Shown here one piece after another: positions 26,466 through 33,769 of a stretch of 64,000 bases of DNA (its first letter is position 1; every line of letters begins with the position of its first letter). The position numbers and the translations under genes were made by a program. The notes below the pieces were generated by a model. The model worked only from the letters and a program-made list of their open reading frames with translations. It was not told where the DNA came from and did no database searches. The DNA comes from Marinobacter lipolyticus. Its GTDB lineage: Bacteria > Pseudomonadota > Gammaproteobacteria > Pseudomonadales > Oleiphilaceae. The stretch spans positions 62,001-126,000 of the forward strand of contig NZ_QTKT01000004.1 of assembly GCF_018424605.1 (NCBI RefSeq). Reading direction: 5' to 3'.

Positions 26466-26924
26466 ATGGAGATAAAAACCTTTGAAGATCTGATCGACTG
26501 GACCCGGCAGATGCACCACCACCTGTCCCGCTCGCTCCACGACTCTGCCGGGCAGGCCACCAACGAACGGGCGGCCGCACTGCTGGATTACCTCTCCAGT
26601 CACGAAACCAGGCTGGAACAGGCCATCGAGGAATTCGAGAAGCAGGCCGACCCCAAGGCCATGAAAACGCGGATCTACGATTACCTCAGCCACAAACCCA
26701 TCGACAGCCGCGCGGCGTCCGATACCCATTATGCGAACCTCGATTTCGACGGTATCGCACGGGAAATCTTCCATTTCCACGACCAGGTGATGGACCTGTA
26801 CGACTCCCTCATCGGCAAGGCGGAAATTCCCGAAGCCAAGTCGTTGCTGGAAGACCTGCTGGCCCTGGAAGAACATGAAGCCATGCGGCTTTCACGGCAG
26901 ATCGGACGTATGGACGATGTCTGA
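26466..26924 (+). CDS. Ferritin-like four-helix protein of unknown function
   Basis: A 152-aa, all-helical, acidic protein. It contains His/Glu-rich helices (MHHHLSRSLHD, YLSSHETRLEQAIEEFE, EIFHFHDQVMDLYD, ALEEHEAMRLSRQI) spaced like the four helices of ferritin-like or rubrerythrin-like diiron proteins, with ExxH-type pairs. No named family was recognised. It stands alone between the acyltransferase and the TRAP genes, with its own ATG after a short leader. A metal-binding role is inference from helix spacing only. Confidence 0.6.
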   Translation: MEIKTFEDLIDWTRQMHHHLSRSLHDSAGQATNERAAALLDYLSSHETRLEQAIEEFEKQADPKAMKTRIYDYLSHKPIDSRAASDTHYANLDFDGIAREIFHFHDQVMDLYDSLIGKAEIPEAKSLLEDLLALEEHEAMRLSRQIGRMDDV

Positions 26925-27083
26925 ACGGGCACTAAGACCTATGTCGTAGACACCCCGGGTTTTCGTTCCGTTTGCTAACAATTGCTGCTACCTTGAACTA
27001 GAGTTACAAGTCAGTAATGCCGATCTGGCAATACCCGTCCCACCCTAAAACGACAAAAACCAAAACCAGAGGATAGAAGAGCA

Positions 27084-28160
27084 ATGAAGATCCGTTCTGT
27101 TCTTTCCGCAACTGTGCTGGCAGTCGCAACTACCCTTGCCTCCGCACAGGCGCTCGCCCAAGACACCTTTACACTGCGTCTCGCCGAGACCTGGGGGCCC
27201 AACTTCCCGATCTTCGGTGACACCACCAAACGGTTTGCCGAGAACGTCGAGAAAATGTCCGACGGCCGGCTGAAAGTCCGCATCGATTCCGCCAACAAAC
27301 ACAAGGCCCCGCTGGGCGTGTTTGATATGGTCAAGGCCGGTCAGTACGACATGGGCCATTCCGCCTCCTACTACTGGAAAGGCAAGGTGCCGGAAACTCT
27401 GTTCTTTACCAGCATGCCCTTCGGCATGAACGCCATGGAACAGTATGCCTGGTTCTACCACGGCGGCGGCATGGAGCTGATGCAGGAGGTTTACGAGCCC
27501 CACAACATGCTGTCGTTCCCTGGCGGCAACACGGGCGTGCAGATGGGCGGCTGGTTCCGTGAGGAAATCAAATCCCTCGAGGATCTGGAAGGCCTGAAGA
27601 TGCGTATTCCCGGCTTCGCCGGTGAAGTGTTCGCGGAAGTGGGCGTCAACCCCACCAACATCGCGCCGGGTGAGCTCTACACCGCCTTGGAGCGCAACAC
27701 CATCGATGCGGTTGAATGGGTAGGACCGGCGCTGGATCTGCGTCTCGGCTTCCAGCAGATCGCTGACTACTACTACACCGGCTGGCACGAGCCTGCCACC
27801 GAGCTGCAGTTCCTGGTGAACAAGCGCGTGTGGGAAAAACTGCCGGCGGACCTGCAGGAAATCATGCGGGTGGCCATGCGCACCGCGTCCTACGACATGC
27901 TGGTGCATTCCCAGCATGAAAACGCCAAGGCCTGGGCCAACATCAAGGAAGAATATCCGAACGTGCAGATCAAGCAGTTCCCGGATGACATCTTCCAGGC
28001 CATGTACGACGCCAACAAGAAGCTGCTGAAGGAGTCCGCCGAGGGCAGCGAGATGGCGGCCAAGATCATTGAATCCCAGGCGAATTACCTGGAGCAGAGC
28101 CGCGCCTACACCGACATTTCCGAGCGGGCGTACCTCAACACCATGGCCGAAGTCGAGTAA
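27084..28160 (+). CDS. TRAP transporter solute-binding protein (DctP/TakP-like)
   Basis: A 358-aa periplasmic binding protein with a cleavable signal peptide (probable cleavage after AQALA, residue ~25). The DctP-family marks include GLKMRIPGFAGEV with the ligand-carboxylate Arg and DAVEWVGPALDLRLGF with the aromatic stacking Trp. The GNTGVQMGGWFREE and EWVGP segments resemble the TakP branch, which binds 2-oxo acids, rather than sialic-acid or C4-dicarboxylate binders; this substrate hint is inference. A hairpin follows, then the two permease genes, the usual P-Q-M order. Confidence 0.92.
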   Translation: MKIRSVLSATVLAVATTLASAQALAQDTFTLRLAETWGPNFPIFGDTTKRFAENVEKMSDGRLKVRIDSANKHKAPLGVFDMVKAGQYDMGHSASYYWKGKVPETLFFTSMPFGMNAMEQYAWFYHGGGMELMQEVYEPHNMLSFPGGNTGVQMGGWFREEIKSLEDLEGLKMRIPGFAGEVFAEVGVNPTNIAPGELYTALERNTIDAVEWVGPALDLRLGFQQIADYYYTGWHEPATELQFLVNKRVWEKLPADLQEIMRVAMRTASYDMLVHSQHENAKAWANIKEEYPNVQIKQFPDDIFQAMYDANKKLLKESAEGSEMAAKIIESQANYLEQSRAYTDISERAYLNTMAEVE

Positions 28161-28177
28161 ACTAGCGTTAGTAACAG

Positions 28178-28208
28178 AGCCGGGATCGCTCAAGCAGTGA
28201 TCCCGGCT
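28178..28208 (+). terminator. Intercistronic hairpin between dctP-like and dctQ-like genes
   Basis: A perfect 10-bp stem (AGCCGGGATC / GATCCCGGCT) with an 11-nt loop follows the binding-protein gene by 17 bases. It ends in TTTGTCGTTT, so it may be a leaky terminator or an RNA stabiliser that keeps the binding protein more abundant than the permease. Confidence 0.7.
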
Positions 28209-28260
28209 TTGTCGTTTATAGCAACGAAAAATCGCCAGGCCACCTGGCGGAGGAACATCA

Positions 28261-28806
28261 ATGCGGTGGATTATCAAACTGGACGAGGGCCTGGCCCGTC
28301 TGTCCAATCTCTGTGGCTGGATTGCCTGTGTTGCCATGATCCTGATGGCGGCCAACGTGTTTTACGATGTGGTAGCCCGCTACGCCTTTAACGACGTTTC
28401 AATCGGCATGCAGGAAATGGAATGGCACCTGTACTCGGTGGTTTTCCTGTTCGGCATTCCCTACGCCCTGCGCACCGACGGCCACGTGCGGGTGGACGTG
28501 TTCTATGCACGCTGGAGCAACAAAACCAAAGCCTGGATCAACCTGGTGGGCGCCTTCATCTTTGTCATCCCGTTCGCCTATCTGATCGGCACTTACGGCT
28601 ACGACTTTGCCGTGGACTCCTACAACATGGGCGAAGGCAGCGGCGACCCCGGTGGCCTACCCCATCGCTGGGTGATCAAGGCCGTCATCCCGCTGACCGC
28701 CATATTCACCGCCATCGCCGGCCTCAACATGGCCACGTTTGCCGTGCGGGTCATGTCCGGTGAGAAACAGTACGAAGGCGAGCACAGCGCGGGGGGACTG
28801 GCATGA
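28261..28806 (+). CDS. TRAP transporter small permease (DctQ)
   Basis: A 181-aa inner-membrane protein with four predicted helices, the DctQ pattern (ANVFYDVVARYAFNDVSIGMQEMEWHLYSVVFLFGIPYALRTD contains the conserved E/W region and the RxDGHVRVDVFY motif). It pairs with the large permease to form the Na+-driven TRAP membrane unit. It overlaps the DctM gene by four bases (28803-28806), so the two are translationally coupled. Confidence 0.94.
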   Translation: MRWIIKLDEGLARLSNLCGWIACVAMILMAANVFYDVVARYAFNDVSIGMQEMEWHLYSVVFLFGIPYALRTDGHVRVDVFYARWSNKTKAWINLVGAFIFVIPFAYLIGTYGYDFAVDSYNMGEGSGDPGGLPHRWVIKAVIPLTAIFTAIAGLNMATFAVRVMSGEKQYEGEHSAGGLA

Positions 28807-30098
28807 TCGGTATGATAATGTTCGGCGTTGCCCTCATCATGCTGATGCTGGGCTTCCCGGTGGCGTTCACCTTCGGCGGTGTCGCCCTGTTCTTCGGCGT
28901 GTTTGCCGAGGGCATGGATCTGTTTGCCTTCATGCCCTACCGCATCATGAGCGTGATGCAGAATACCGTCTTGATGGCGGTGCCTCTGTTCATCTTCATG
29001 GGCGTGGTACTGCAGCGCACCCGGCTGGCGGAGCAGTTGCTCACCTCCATGGGGCGCCTGTTCGGCGGCCTGCCCGGCGGCCTGGCGATTTCCACCATTC
29101 TGGTGGGTGCCCTGCTGGCGGCGTCGACCGGTGTGGTCGGGGCGAGCGTGGTGGCCATGGGCCTGATTTCACTGCCGGTGATGCTGGCCCACAAGTACGA
29201 CAAGCGGCTGGCCACCGGCACTATCTGCGCCTCCGGTACCCTGGGGCAGATCGTGCCGCCGTCCATCATCCTGATCATTCTGGGCGACGTCCTCGGTTTG
29301 CCGGTGGGTGACCTGTTCAAGGCCGCCGTATGGCCCGGGGTGATTCTGATCGGCCTGTACATTGCCTACATCCTGATCATGACCCGTTTCAAACCGGAAA
29401 CCGCTCCGGCCATGCCGGACGACAGTGGCGTCTCCCGCAAGCGGGAGATCTTCGACGCGCTGCTGGCGATCATTCCGCCACTGGCGCTGATTGTGGTGGT
29501 GCTCGGCTCCATCTTTACCGGTATCGCCACACCCACCGAGTCTTCGGCACTGGGTGGCGTCGGTGCGGTGGTGCTGGCCATCATCTATCGCCAGTTCTCC
29601 TTCAAGATGGTATGGGATGCCTCCAAGGACACCGTCAAGGTCACCGCCATGGTGTTCGCCATCCTGATCGGCGCCACTGCCTTCTCCATGGTGTTCAGCT
29701 ACACCGGTGGCGACTACCTGCTGGAAGAGTGGTTGCTGCAGCTTCCGGGCGAAAAGTGGGGCTTCATCATCCTGGCCATGCTGGTCATTCTGGTGCTGGG
29801 TTTCTTCATCGACTTCGTGGAGATTTCCTTCATCATCGTGCCCATCCTGGCGCCGGTGGCCGAAGCGCTGGGCATCAACATGCTGTGGTTTGCCATCCTC
29901 ATCGCGATGAACCTGCAAACCAGCTTCCTGACGCCGCCATTCGGGTTCTCGCTATTCTACCTGAAGGGGGTCGCGCCACCGGAGGTGCGAACGACCGACA
30001 TCTACAGAGGGGTGCTACCGTTCATCCTCCTGCAGATGCTGGTGCTGGCCCTCATCGTCATTTTCCCCGAATGGTTCGGTATGAGTTCCTCCTACTGA
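28803..30098 (+). CDS. TRAP transporter large permease (DctM)
   Basis: A 431-aa inner-membrane protein with about 12 helices, the DctM family. Characteristic stretches are the N-terminal LMLGFPVAFTFGGVALFFG, VPLFIFMG, GVVGASVVAMGLISLPVML, TICASGTLGQIVPPSIILII and the C-terminal MNLQTSFLTPPFGFSLFYLKG. Together with the DctQ and DctP partners it imports a small organic acid using the sodium gradient. It is the last gene of the operon and is followed by a hairpin at 30106-30137. Confidence 0.95.
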   Translation: MIGMIMFGVALIMLMLGFPVAFTFGGVALFFGVFAEGMDLFAFMPYRIMSVMQNTVLMAVPLFIFMGVVLQRTRLAEQLLTSMGRLFGGLPGGLAISTILVGALLAASTGVVGASVVAMGLISLPVMLAHKYDKRLATGTICASGTLGQIVPPSIILIILGDVLGLPVGDLFKAAVWPGVILIGLYIAYILIMTRFKPETAPAMPDDSGVSRKREIFDALLAIIPPLALIVVVLGSIFTGIATPTESSALGGVGAVVLAIIYRQFSFKMVWDASKDTVKVTAMVFAILIGATAFSMVFSYTGGDYLLEEWLLQLPGEKWGFIILAMLVILVLGFFIDFVEISFIIVPILAPVAEALGINMLWFAILIAMNLQTSFLTPPFGFSLFYLKGVAPPEVRTTDIYRGVLPFILLQMLVLALIVIFPEWFGMSSSY

Positions 30099-30105
30099 CC
30101 CACCC

Positions 30106-30137
30106 CGGAAGGCCAGAGCAACTGCTCCGGCCTTCCG
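30106..30137. terminator. Hairpin ending the TRAP operon
   Basis: A 9-bp stem (CGGAAGGCC / GGCCTTCCG), continued by a GAGCA/TGCTC inner stem, lies 8 bases after the dctM-like stop codon. The 3' flank (CGTTCTG) has no real T-run, so it is a probable but not classic terminator. Confidence 0.65.
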
Positions 30138-30252
30138 CGTTCTGCCCCTCCATGACAAAACCCGATCATTTTCTATACTGATTACACCACCGGTGTTTCT
30201 CAGTCGCGAAGTCGGGATACGCCCTGAACGCTGAACCATCACGGATTTGAGG

Positions 30253-30288
30253 TTTGATCAGACTGTTTGATCAGACTGTTTGATCACC
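30253..30288. repeat. 13-bp tandem repeat with TGATCA cores
   Basis: TTTGATCAGACTG occurs at 30253-30265 and 30266-30278, and a third partial copy (TTTGATCA) at 30279-30286. Each copy holds the palindrome TGATCA. The array ends 26 bases before the cfa-like ATG, between the likely promoter and the start codon. Confidence 0.85.
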
Positions 30289-30314
30289 CCGGCAGCCACA
30301 GGGAGACAGAACGC

Positions 30315-31631
30315 ATGAACCAGAGCACGGCCCACAAAACAGACACACCCGAACAACCGGCCAGCCCGCAGGCCCATGTGCTGAAACTGCCCATCGAGAA
30401 CCTTCAGGTTGACCGTGGCCCCCGCTCTTACGAGATCTGGCTGGTGACCAAGCTCATGCGCATGGCCGGTTCGCCGCCGGTGCGATTCAACCTCTGGAAC
30501 AACAATGTCATCGAGCCGGAGCAGGGCGAGGCCCGCTTTACCATTCACCTGGCCGACCCCAAGGCGCTGCGGTCGCTGGTGGCCAACCCCAACCTGGCGT
30601 TCGGCGATCTCTACAGCGCCGGCCGGTTGACCGTGGAAGGCGACCTGGCCGAGCTGATGGAAACCCTCTACCGCAGCGTTCACCGGGCTCGCCAGCGCTG
30701 GCCCAGGTGGCTGGATGCGTTGTGGCGCAATCACAACCCGCGCCCCACCGGGGTGTCCGAGGCGCGGGAAAACATTCACCATCACTACGACCTGGGCAAT
30801 GAGTTCTACCGGCTCTGGCTCGACAACGCCGAGATGCAGTACACCTGTGCCTACTACGAGCGTGAGGATCTCAGCCTGGAGCAGGCACAGCTGGCGAAAC
30901 TTGAGCATGTTTGTCGCAAACTTCGGCTCAGACCGGGGATGACTGTGGTCGAGGCCGGGTGTGGCTGGGGCGGTCTGGCGCGCTACATGGCCAGACACTA
31001 TGGTGTGAAGGTACACGCCTACAACATCTCAAAAGAACAGCTGGCCTACGCCCGGGCCGAAGCGGAACGCCAGCAACTCGACCACCTGATCGAGTACGTG
31101 GAAGACGACTACCGCAACATTCAGGGCCAGTACGATGCCTTCGTGTCCATCGGCATGCTGGAGCACGTCGGCAAGGAGAACTACCCGGCGCTGGCCGCGC
31201 TTATCCGCCGCTCCCTGAAACCCGACGGCATTGCCCTGCTACACAGCATCGGCCGCAACCGACCCATGCTGATGAATGCCTGGATCGAGAAGCGCATCTT
31301 TCCCGGTGCTTACCCGCCGAGCATTGGCGAGTTCATGGAGATTTGCGAACTGGGGGATTTCTCGGTGCTGGACGTGGAAAACCTCCGCCTCCACTACGCC
31401 CGCACCTTGAGCCATTGGATGGACCGCTTCACTGCCCGGGAAACCGAGGTAACCGCGCTGTATGACCAGCATTTTACCCGTGCCTGGCGTATGTATCTGG
31501 CCGGCTCCATAGCCGCGTTCCGCGCCGGTTCCCTGCAGTTATTCCAGGTCGTGTTTACCCACGGCGACAATAACCGGTTGCCCCAGAACCGGCAGCATCT
31601 TTACACCTTCCCGGCAGCTCCGGAGGCCTGA
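30315..31631 (+). CDS. Cyclopropane-fatty-acyl-phospholipid synthase-like methyltransferase
   Basis: A 438-aa SAM-dependent methyltransferase of the Cfa/mycolic-acid cyclopropane synthase family. The N-terminal ~150 residues form the lipid-binding part. The catalytic part has NIHHHYDLGNEFYRLWLD, motif I EAGCGWGGLARYMA, YNISKEQLAYA and SIGMLEHVGKENY, which covers the family's bicarbonate-site region. It is longer than E. coli Cfa (382 aa). The product, cyclopropane or methyl-branched chains, is not decidable. The next gene, three bases downstream, is a flavoprotein reductase, an arrangement that suggests methylation followed by reduction. The start at 30315 is preceded by GGGAGACAG. Confidence 0.9.
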   Translation: MNQSTAHKTDTPEQPASPQAHVLKLPIENLQVDRGPRSYEIWLVTKLMRMAGSPPVRFNLWNNNVIEPEQGEARFTIHLADPKALRSLVANPNLAFGDLYSAGRLTVEGDLAELMETLYRSVHRARQRWPRWLDALWRNHNPRPTGVSEARENIHHHYDLGNEFYRLWLDNAEMQYTCAYYEREDLSLEQAQLAKLEHVCRKLRLRPGMTVVEAGCGWGGLARYMARHYGVKVHAYNISKEQLAYARAEAERQQLDHLIEYVEDDYRNIQGQYDAFVSIGMLEHVGKENYPALAALIRRSLKPDGIALLHSIGRNRPMLMNAWIEKRIFPGAYPPSIGEFMEICELGDFSVLDVENLRLHYARTLSHWMDRFTARETEVTALYDQHFTRAWRMYLAGSIAAFRAGSLQLFQVVFTHGDNNRLPQNRQHLYTFPAAPEA

Positions 31632-31633
31632 CC

Positions 31634-32758
31634 ATGGACTACTACGATCTGATCATCGTGGGTGCCGGGCCGGCCGGCTCGACCCTTGCCCACACGCTCC
31701 AGGACAGCGGCAAACGGATTCTGCTGATCGACAAACAGACGTTTCCCCGCGACAAGACCTGTGCCGGCTGGGTCACCCCCGCGGTCATCGACAGCCTGGG
31801 CATTGATCTTGCCGACTACACCCGCGACCGAACACTGCAGCCCATTCGCCGCTTCCGTATTGGCATGATGGGCCAGAGCCCGGTGGAGAATAACCACGAC
31901 GAGGTGGTCAGCTACGGCATCCGCCGTTGCGAATTCGACGACTACCTGCTGCGACGGGTCACGTCACCGGTGGTGACGGGCACGGCGGTCAAATCCATCG
32001 ACCGGGAGAATGGCAACTGGGTCATCAACAACACCTGGGAGGCCCCGCTGCTCGTCGGTGCCGGCGGGCATTTCTGCCCGGTGGCACGCCTGCTGGGCGA
32101 GGGACCCGGCGGTCACGAGACGGTGGTGGCGGCAAAAGAGGTGGAATTTGAAATGACGGCGGAACAGTCCCGCACCTGCGCCGCCCGGGGCGACACACCG
32201 GAGCTCTGGTTCTGCCGTGACCTCAAGGGCTACGCCTGGGTATTCCGCAAGGGAAACTTTCTGAACATTGGCCTCGGCCGCGAGGACAACCACAAACTGA
32301 CCAACCACCTCGAGCGCTTCATTGAGGAAATGAAAGCCAGCGGCCGCATACCGGCGGATCTGCCGGGCCGCTTCAAGGGCCACGCCTACCTGCTGTACAA
32401 CCACGCCGAACGACCGCTGGTGGACGAGGGCGTGATGCTGATCGGGGATTCCGCCGGCCTCGCCTACACCCAGAGTGGCGAGGGCATTCGGCCGGCCATC
32501 GAATCGGCCCTCATCGCCGCACGGGTCATTGGGGAGGCCAGTGACTATTCCGCGCAAACACTCCAGAGTTATGGGGAAGCGATTGCCGAACGGTTTGGCA
32601 ACCGTGCAACCGACGCCGATCAGGGCTGGCAGGTGCCGGACTGGGTCAAGGCGCCACTGGCCAGCACCTTGATGCGATCACACTGGTTTACCCGCAAGGT
32701 GGTGACCGAAAAGTGGTTCCTGCACCAGCAGGTGCCGCCCCTGAAAGAAGCAGTTTGA
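31634..32758 (+). CDS. Geranylgeranyl-reductase-family FAD-dependent oxidoreductase
   Basis: A 374-aa flavoprotein with an N-terminal Rossmann FAD motif (LIIVGAGPAGSTLAHTL), the family mark FPRDKTCAGWVTP, and the second FAD motif MLIGDSAGLAYTQSGEGIRPAIESAL. The family reduces isoprenoid or unsaturated lipid chains (geranylgeranyl reductase) or hydroxylates other lipids. It is directly coupled to the Cfa-like gene (2 bases between stop and start), so its substrate is likely the acyl chain modified by that enzyme; this is inference. A strong terminator follows at 32780-32805. Confidence 0.87.
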   Translation: MDYYDLIIVGAGPAGSTLAHTLQDSGKRILLIDKQTFPRDKTCAGWVTPAVIDSLGIDLADYTRDRTLQPIRRFRIGMMGQSPVENNHDEVVSYGIRRCEFDDYLLRRVTSPVVTGTAVKSIDRENGNWVINNTWEAPLLVGAGGHFCPVARLLGEGPGGHETVVAAKEVEFEMTAEQSRTCAARGDTPELWFCRDLKGYAWVFRKGNFLNIGLGREDNHKLTNHLERFIEEMKASGRIPADLPGRFKGHAYLLYNHAERPLVDEGVMLIGDSAGLAYTQSGEGIRPAIESALIAARVIGEASDYSAQTLQSYGEAIAERFGNRATDADQGWQVPDWVKAPLASTLMRSHWFTRKVVTEKWFLHQQVPPLKEAV

Positions 32759-32779
32759 CAGGCGCCGCGCTGCCACAAA

Positions 32780-32805
32780 AAAGACGGCCCTCTCGGGCCG
32801 TCTTT
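32780..32805. terminator. Bidirectional intrinsic terminator
   Basis: An 11-bp perfect stem (AAAGACGGCCC / GGGCCGTCTTT) with a 4-nt loop, preceded by an A-run, lies between the convergent flavoprotein gene and dps. It can serve both directions. Confidence 0.92.
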
Positions 32806-32831
32806 CTGACTGTGCGCTCACCGTCCGGGCG

Positions 32832-33305
32832 TTACTGACCCAGGTAGCTGCGGTACATCCAAACGGTCTTTTCCTGCTGGGAAATGTAATCGCTCATCAG
32901 CGCAACCGTGCCTTCGTCATCGGCATCGCCGGCCAGATGAAGCAGCTCGCGCTGCTTGCCGATCAGCTTGGCGAAACTCTCGACGATATTCTCCATCGCC
33001 AGCTTGCCGTCTGACACGTCCTTGCGCTCGGGCACTTCGGACTTCTCGATGTAGGTGCTGTAGGCGTGTGCCGGGCGGTGGCCCAGAGTCAGTACCCGCT
33101 CGGCAATCTCATCAATTTTCAGCAGCAGGTCGTCGTACAGTTCCTCAAACTTGACGTGCAGCTCGAAGAAGTTGTCGCCCTTGATGTTCCAGTGATAGCC
33201 GCGGACGTTCATGTAAAAGATCTGATAGTTCGACAGCAAATCGTTGAGGGCACCGGCCAGCTGTTCAGTCTTGGCGGTGTCCAGACCAATAAAGTTGGTT
33301 CCCAT
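32832..33305 (-). CDS. dps: Dps family DNA starvation/iron-storage protein
   Basis: A 157-aa Dps/ferritin-like protein that oxidises Fe2+ with H2O2 at inter-subunit sites and can coat DNA in stress. The ferroxidase motif is clear: YHWNIKGDNFFELHVKFEELYDDL, supplying His, Asp and Glu. The frame opens at 33347, but the ATG at 33305 has an AGGAG ribosome-binding site 9 bases upstream and gives the usual N terminus (MGTNFIGLD). It is divergent from the DUF2061 gene across a 190-base region containing a Fur-like box. Confidence 0.95.
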   Translation of the reverse strand: MGTNFIGLDTAKTEQLAGALNDLLSNYQIFYMNVRGYHWNIKGDNFFELHVKFEELYDDLLLKIDEIAERVLTLGHRPAHAYSTYIEKSEVPERKDVSDGKLAMENIVESFAKLIGKQRELLHLAGDADDEGTVALMSDYISQQEKTVWMYRSYLGQ

Positions 33306-33436
33306 CGTGTGTCTCCTTGACAGTTGCTGGATTAAGACTGACCCCAATATAAGCCAGATCCCTGATAACCGTGAAGTTTAGTTGAGCAATACCTGCAATA
33401 GCAGCAACCTATCAAAGTGCTGCACACAATTTATTT

Positions 33437-33455
33437 AACAATGATTATCACTCGC
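33437..33455. promoter_or_regulatory. Fur-box-like sequence
   Basis: AACAATGATTATCACTCGC matches about 13 of 19 positions of the Fur consensus GATAATGATAATCATTATC by hand count. It lies 131 bases upstream of dps (opposite direction) and 42 upstream of the DUF2061 start, in an A/T-rich stretch. The count is by eye and the right half is weak. Confidence 0.35.
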
Positions 33456-33496
33456 CCCTACTATTGAATCAGATATTCATCGCAAAGGGGTCAGTC

Positions 33497-33769
33497 ATGA
33501 GTGCGCTCAAGTTGTTTGTTCACGATCATGGTTCCGAGGGTGACAATTCCCTGCTGAAAACCATCACCTTCGCCCTGACCCATTTTACCGTGGCGTTCAC
33601 CGTCGCCTACCTCCTGACCGGCGACATCCTCATTGGCAGCCTGATCGCGATGGTGGAGCCGGCGATCAACACCGTCGCCTACTTCTTCCATGAGAAATTC
33701 TGGGCCCGCCGGCAGCGCCGCAGCGCTCCGGCCGCTATGCCCCGGGACCGCAGTCCATGCAATGTCTGA
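33497..33769 (+). CDS. DUF2061 small membrane protein
   Basis: A 90-aa protein with two predicted helices (KTITFALTHFTVAFTVAYLL and GSLIAMVEPAINTVAYFFHEKFW). The sequence follows the DUF2061 pattern (K-T-x-x-F..TH, EP..N...Y..HE..W). Function is unknown. The ATG at 33497 is preceded by GGGG; an upstream in-frame ATG at 33464 is unlikely. Its last 35 bases overlap the 3' end of the convergent dehydrogenase gene. Confidence 0.8.
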   Translation: MSALKLFVHDHGSEGDNSLLKTITFALTHFTVAFTVAYLLTGDILIGSLIAMVEPAINTVAYFFHEKFWARRQRRSAPAAMPRDRSPCNV

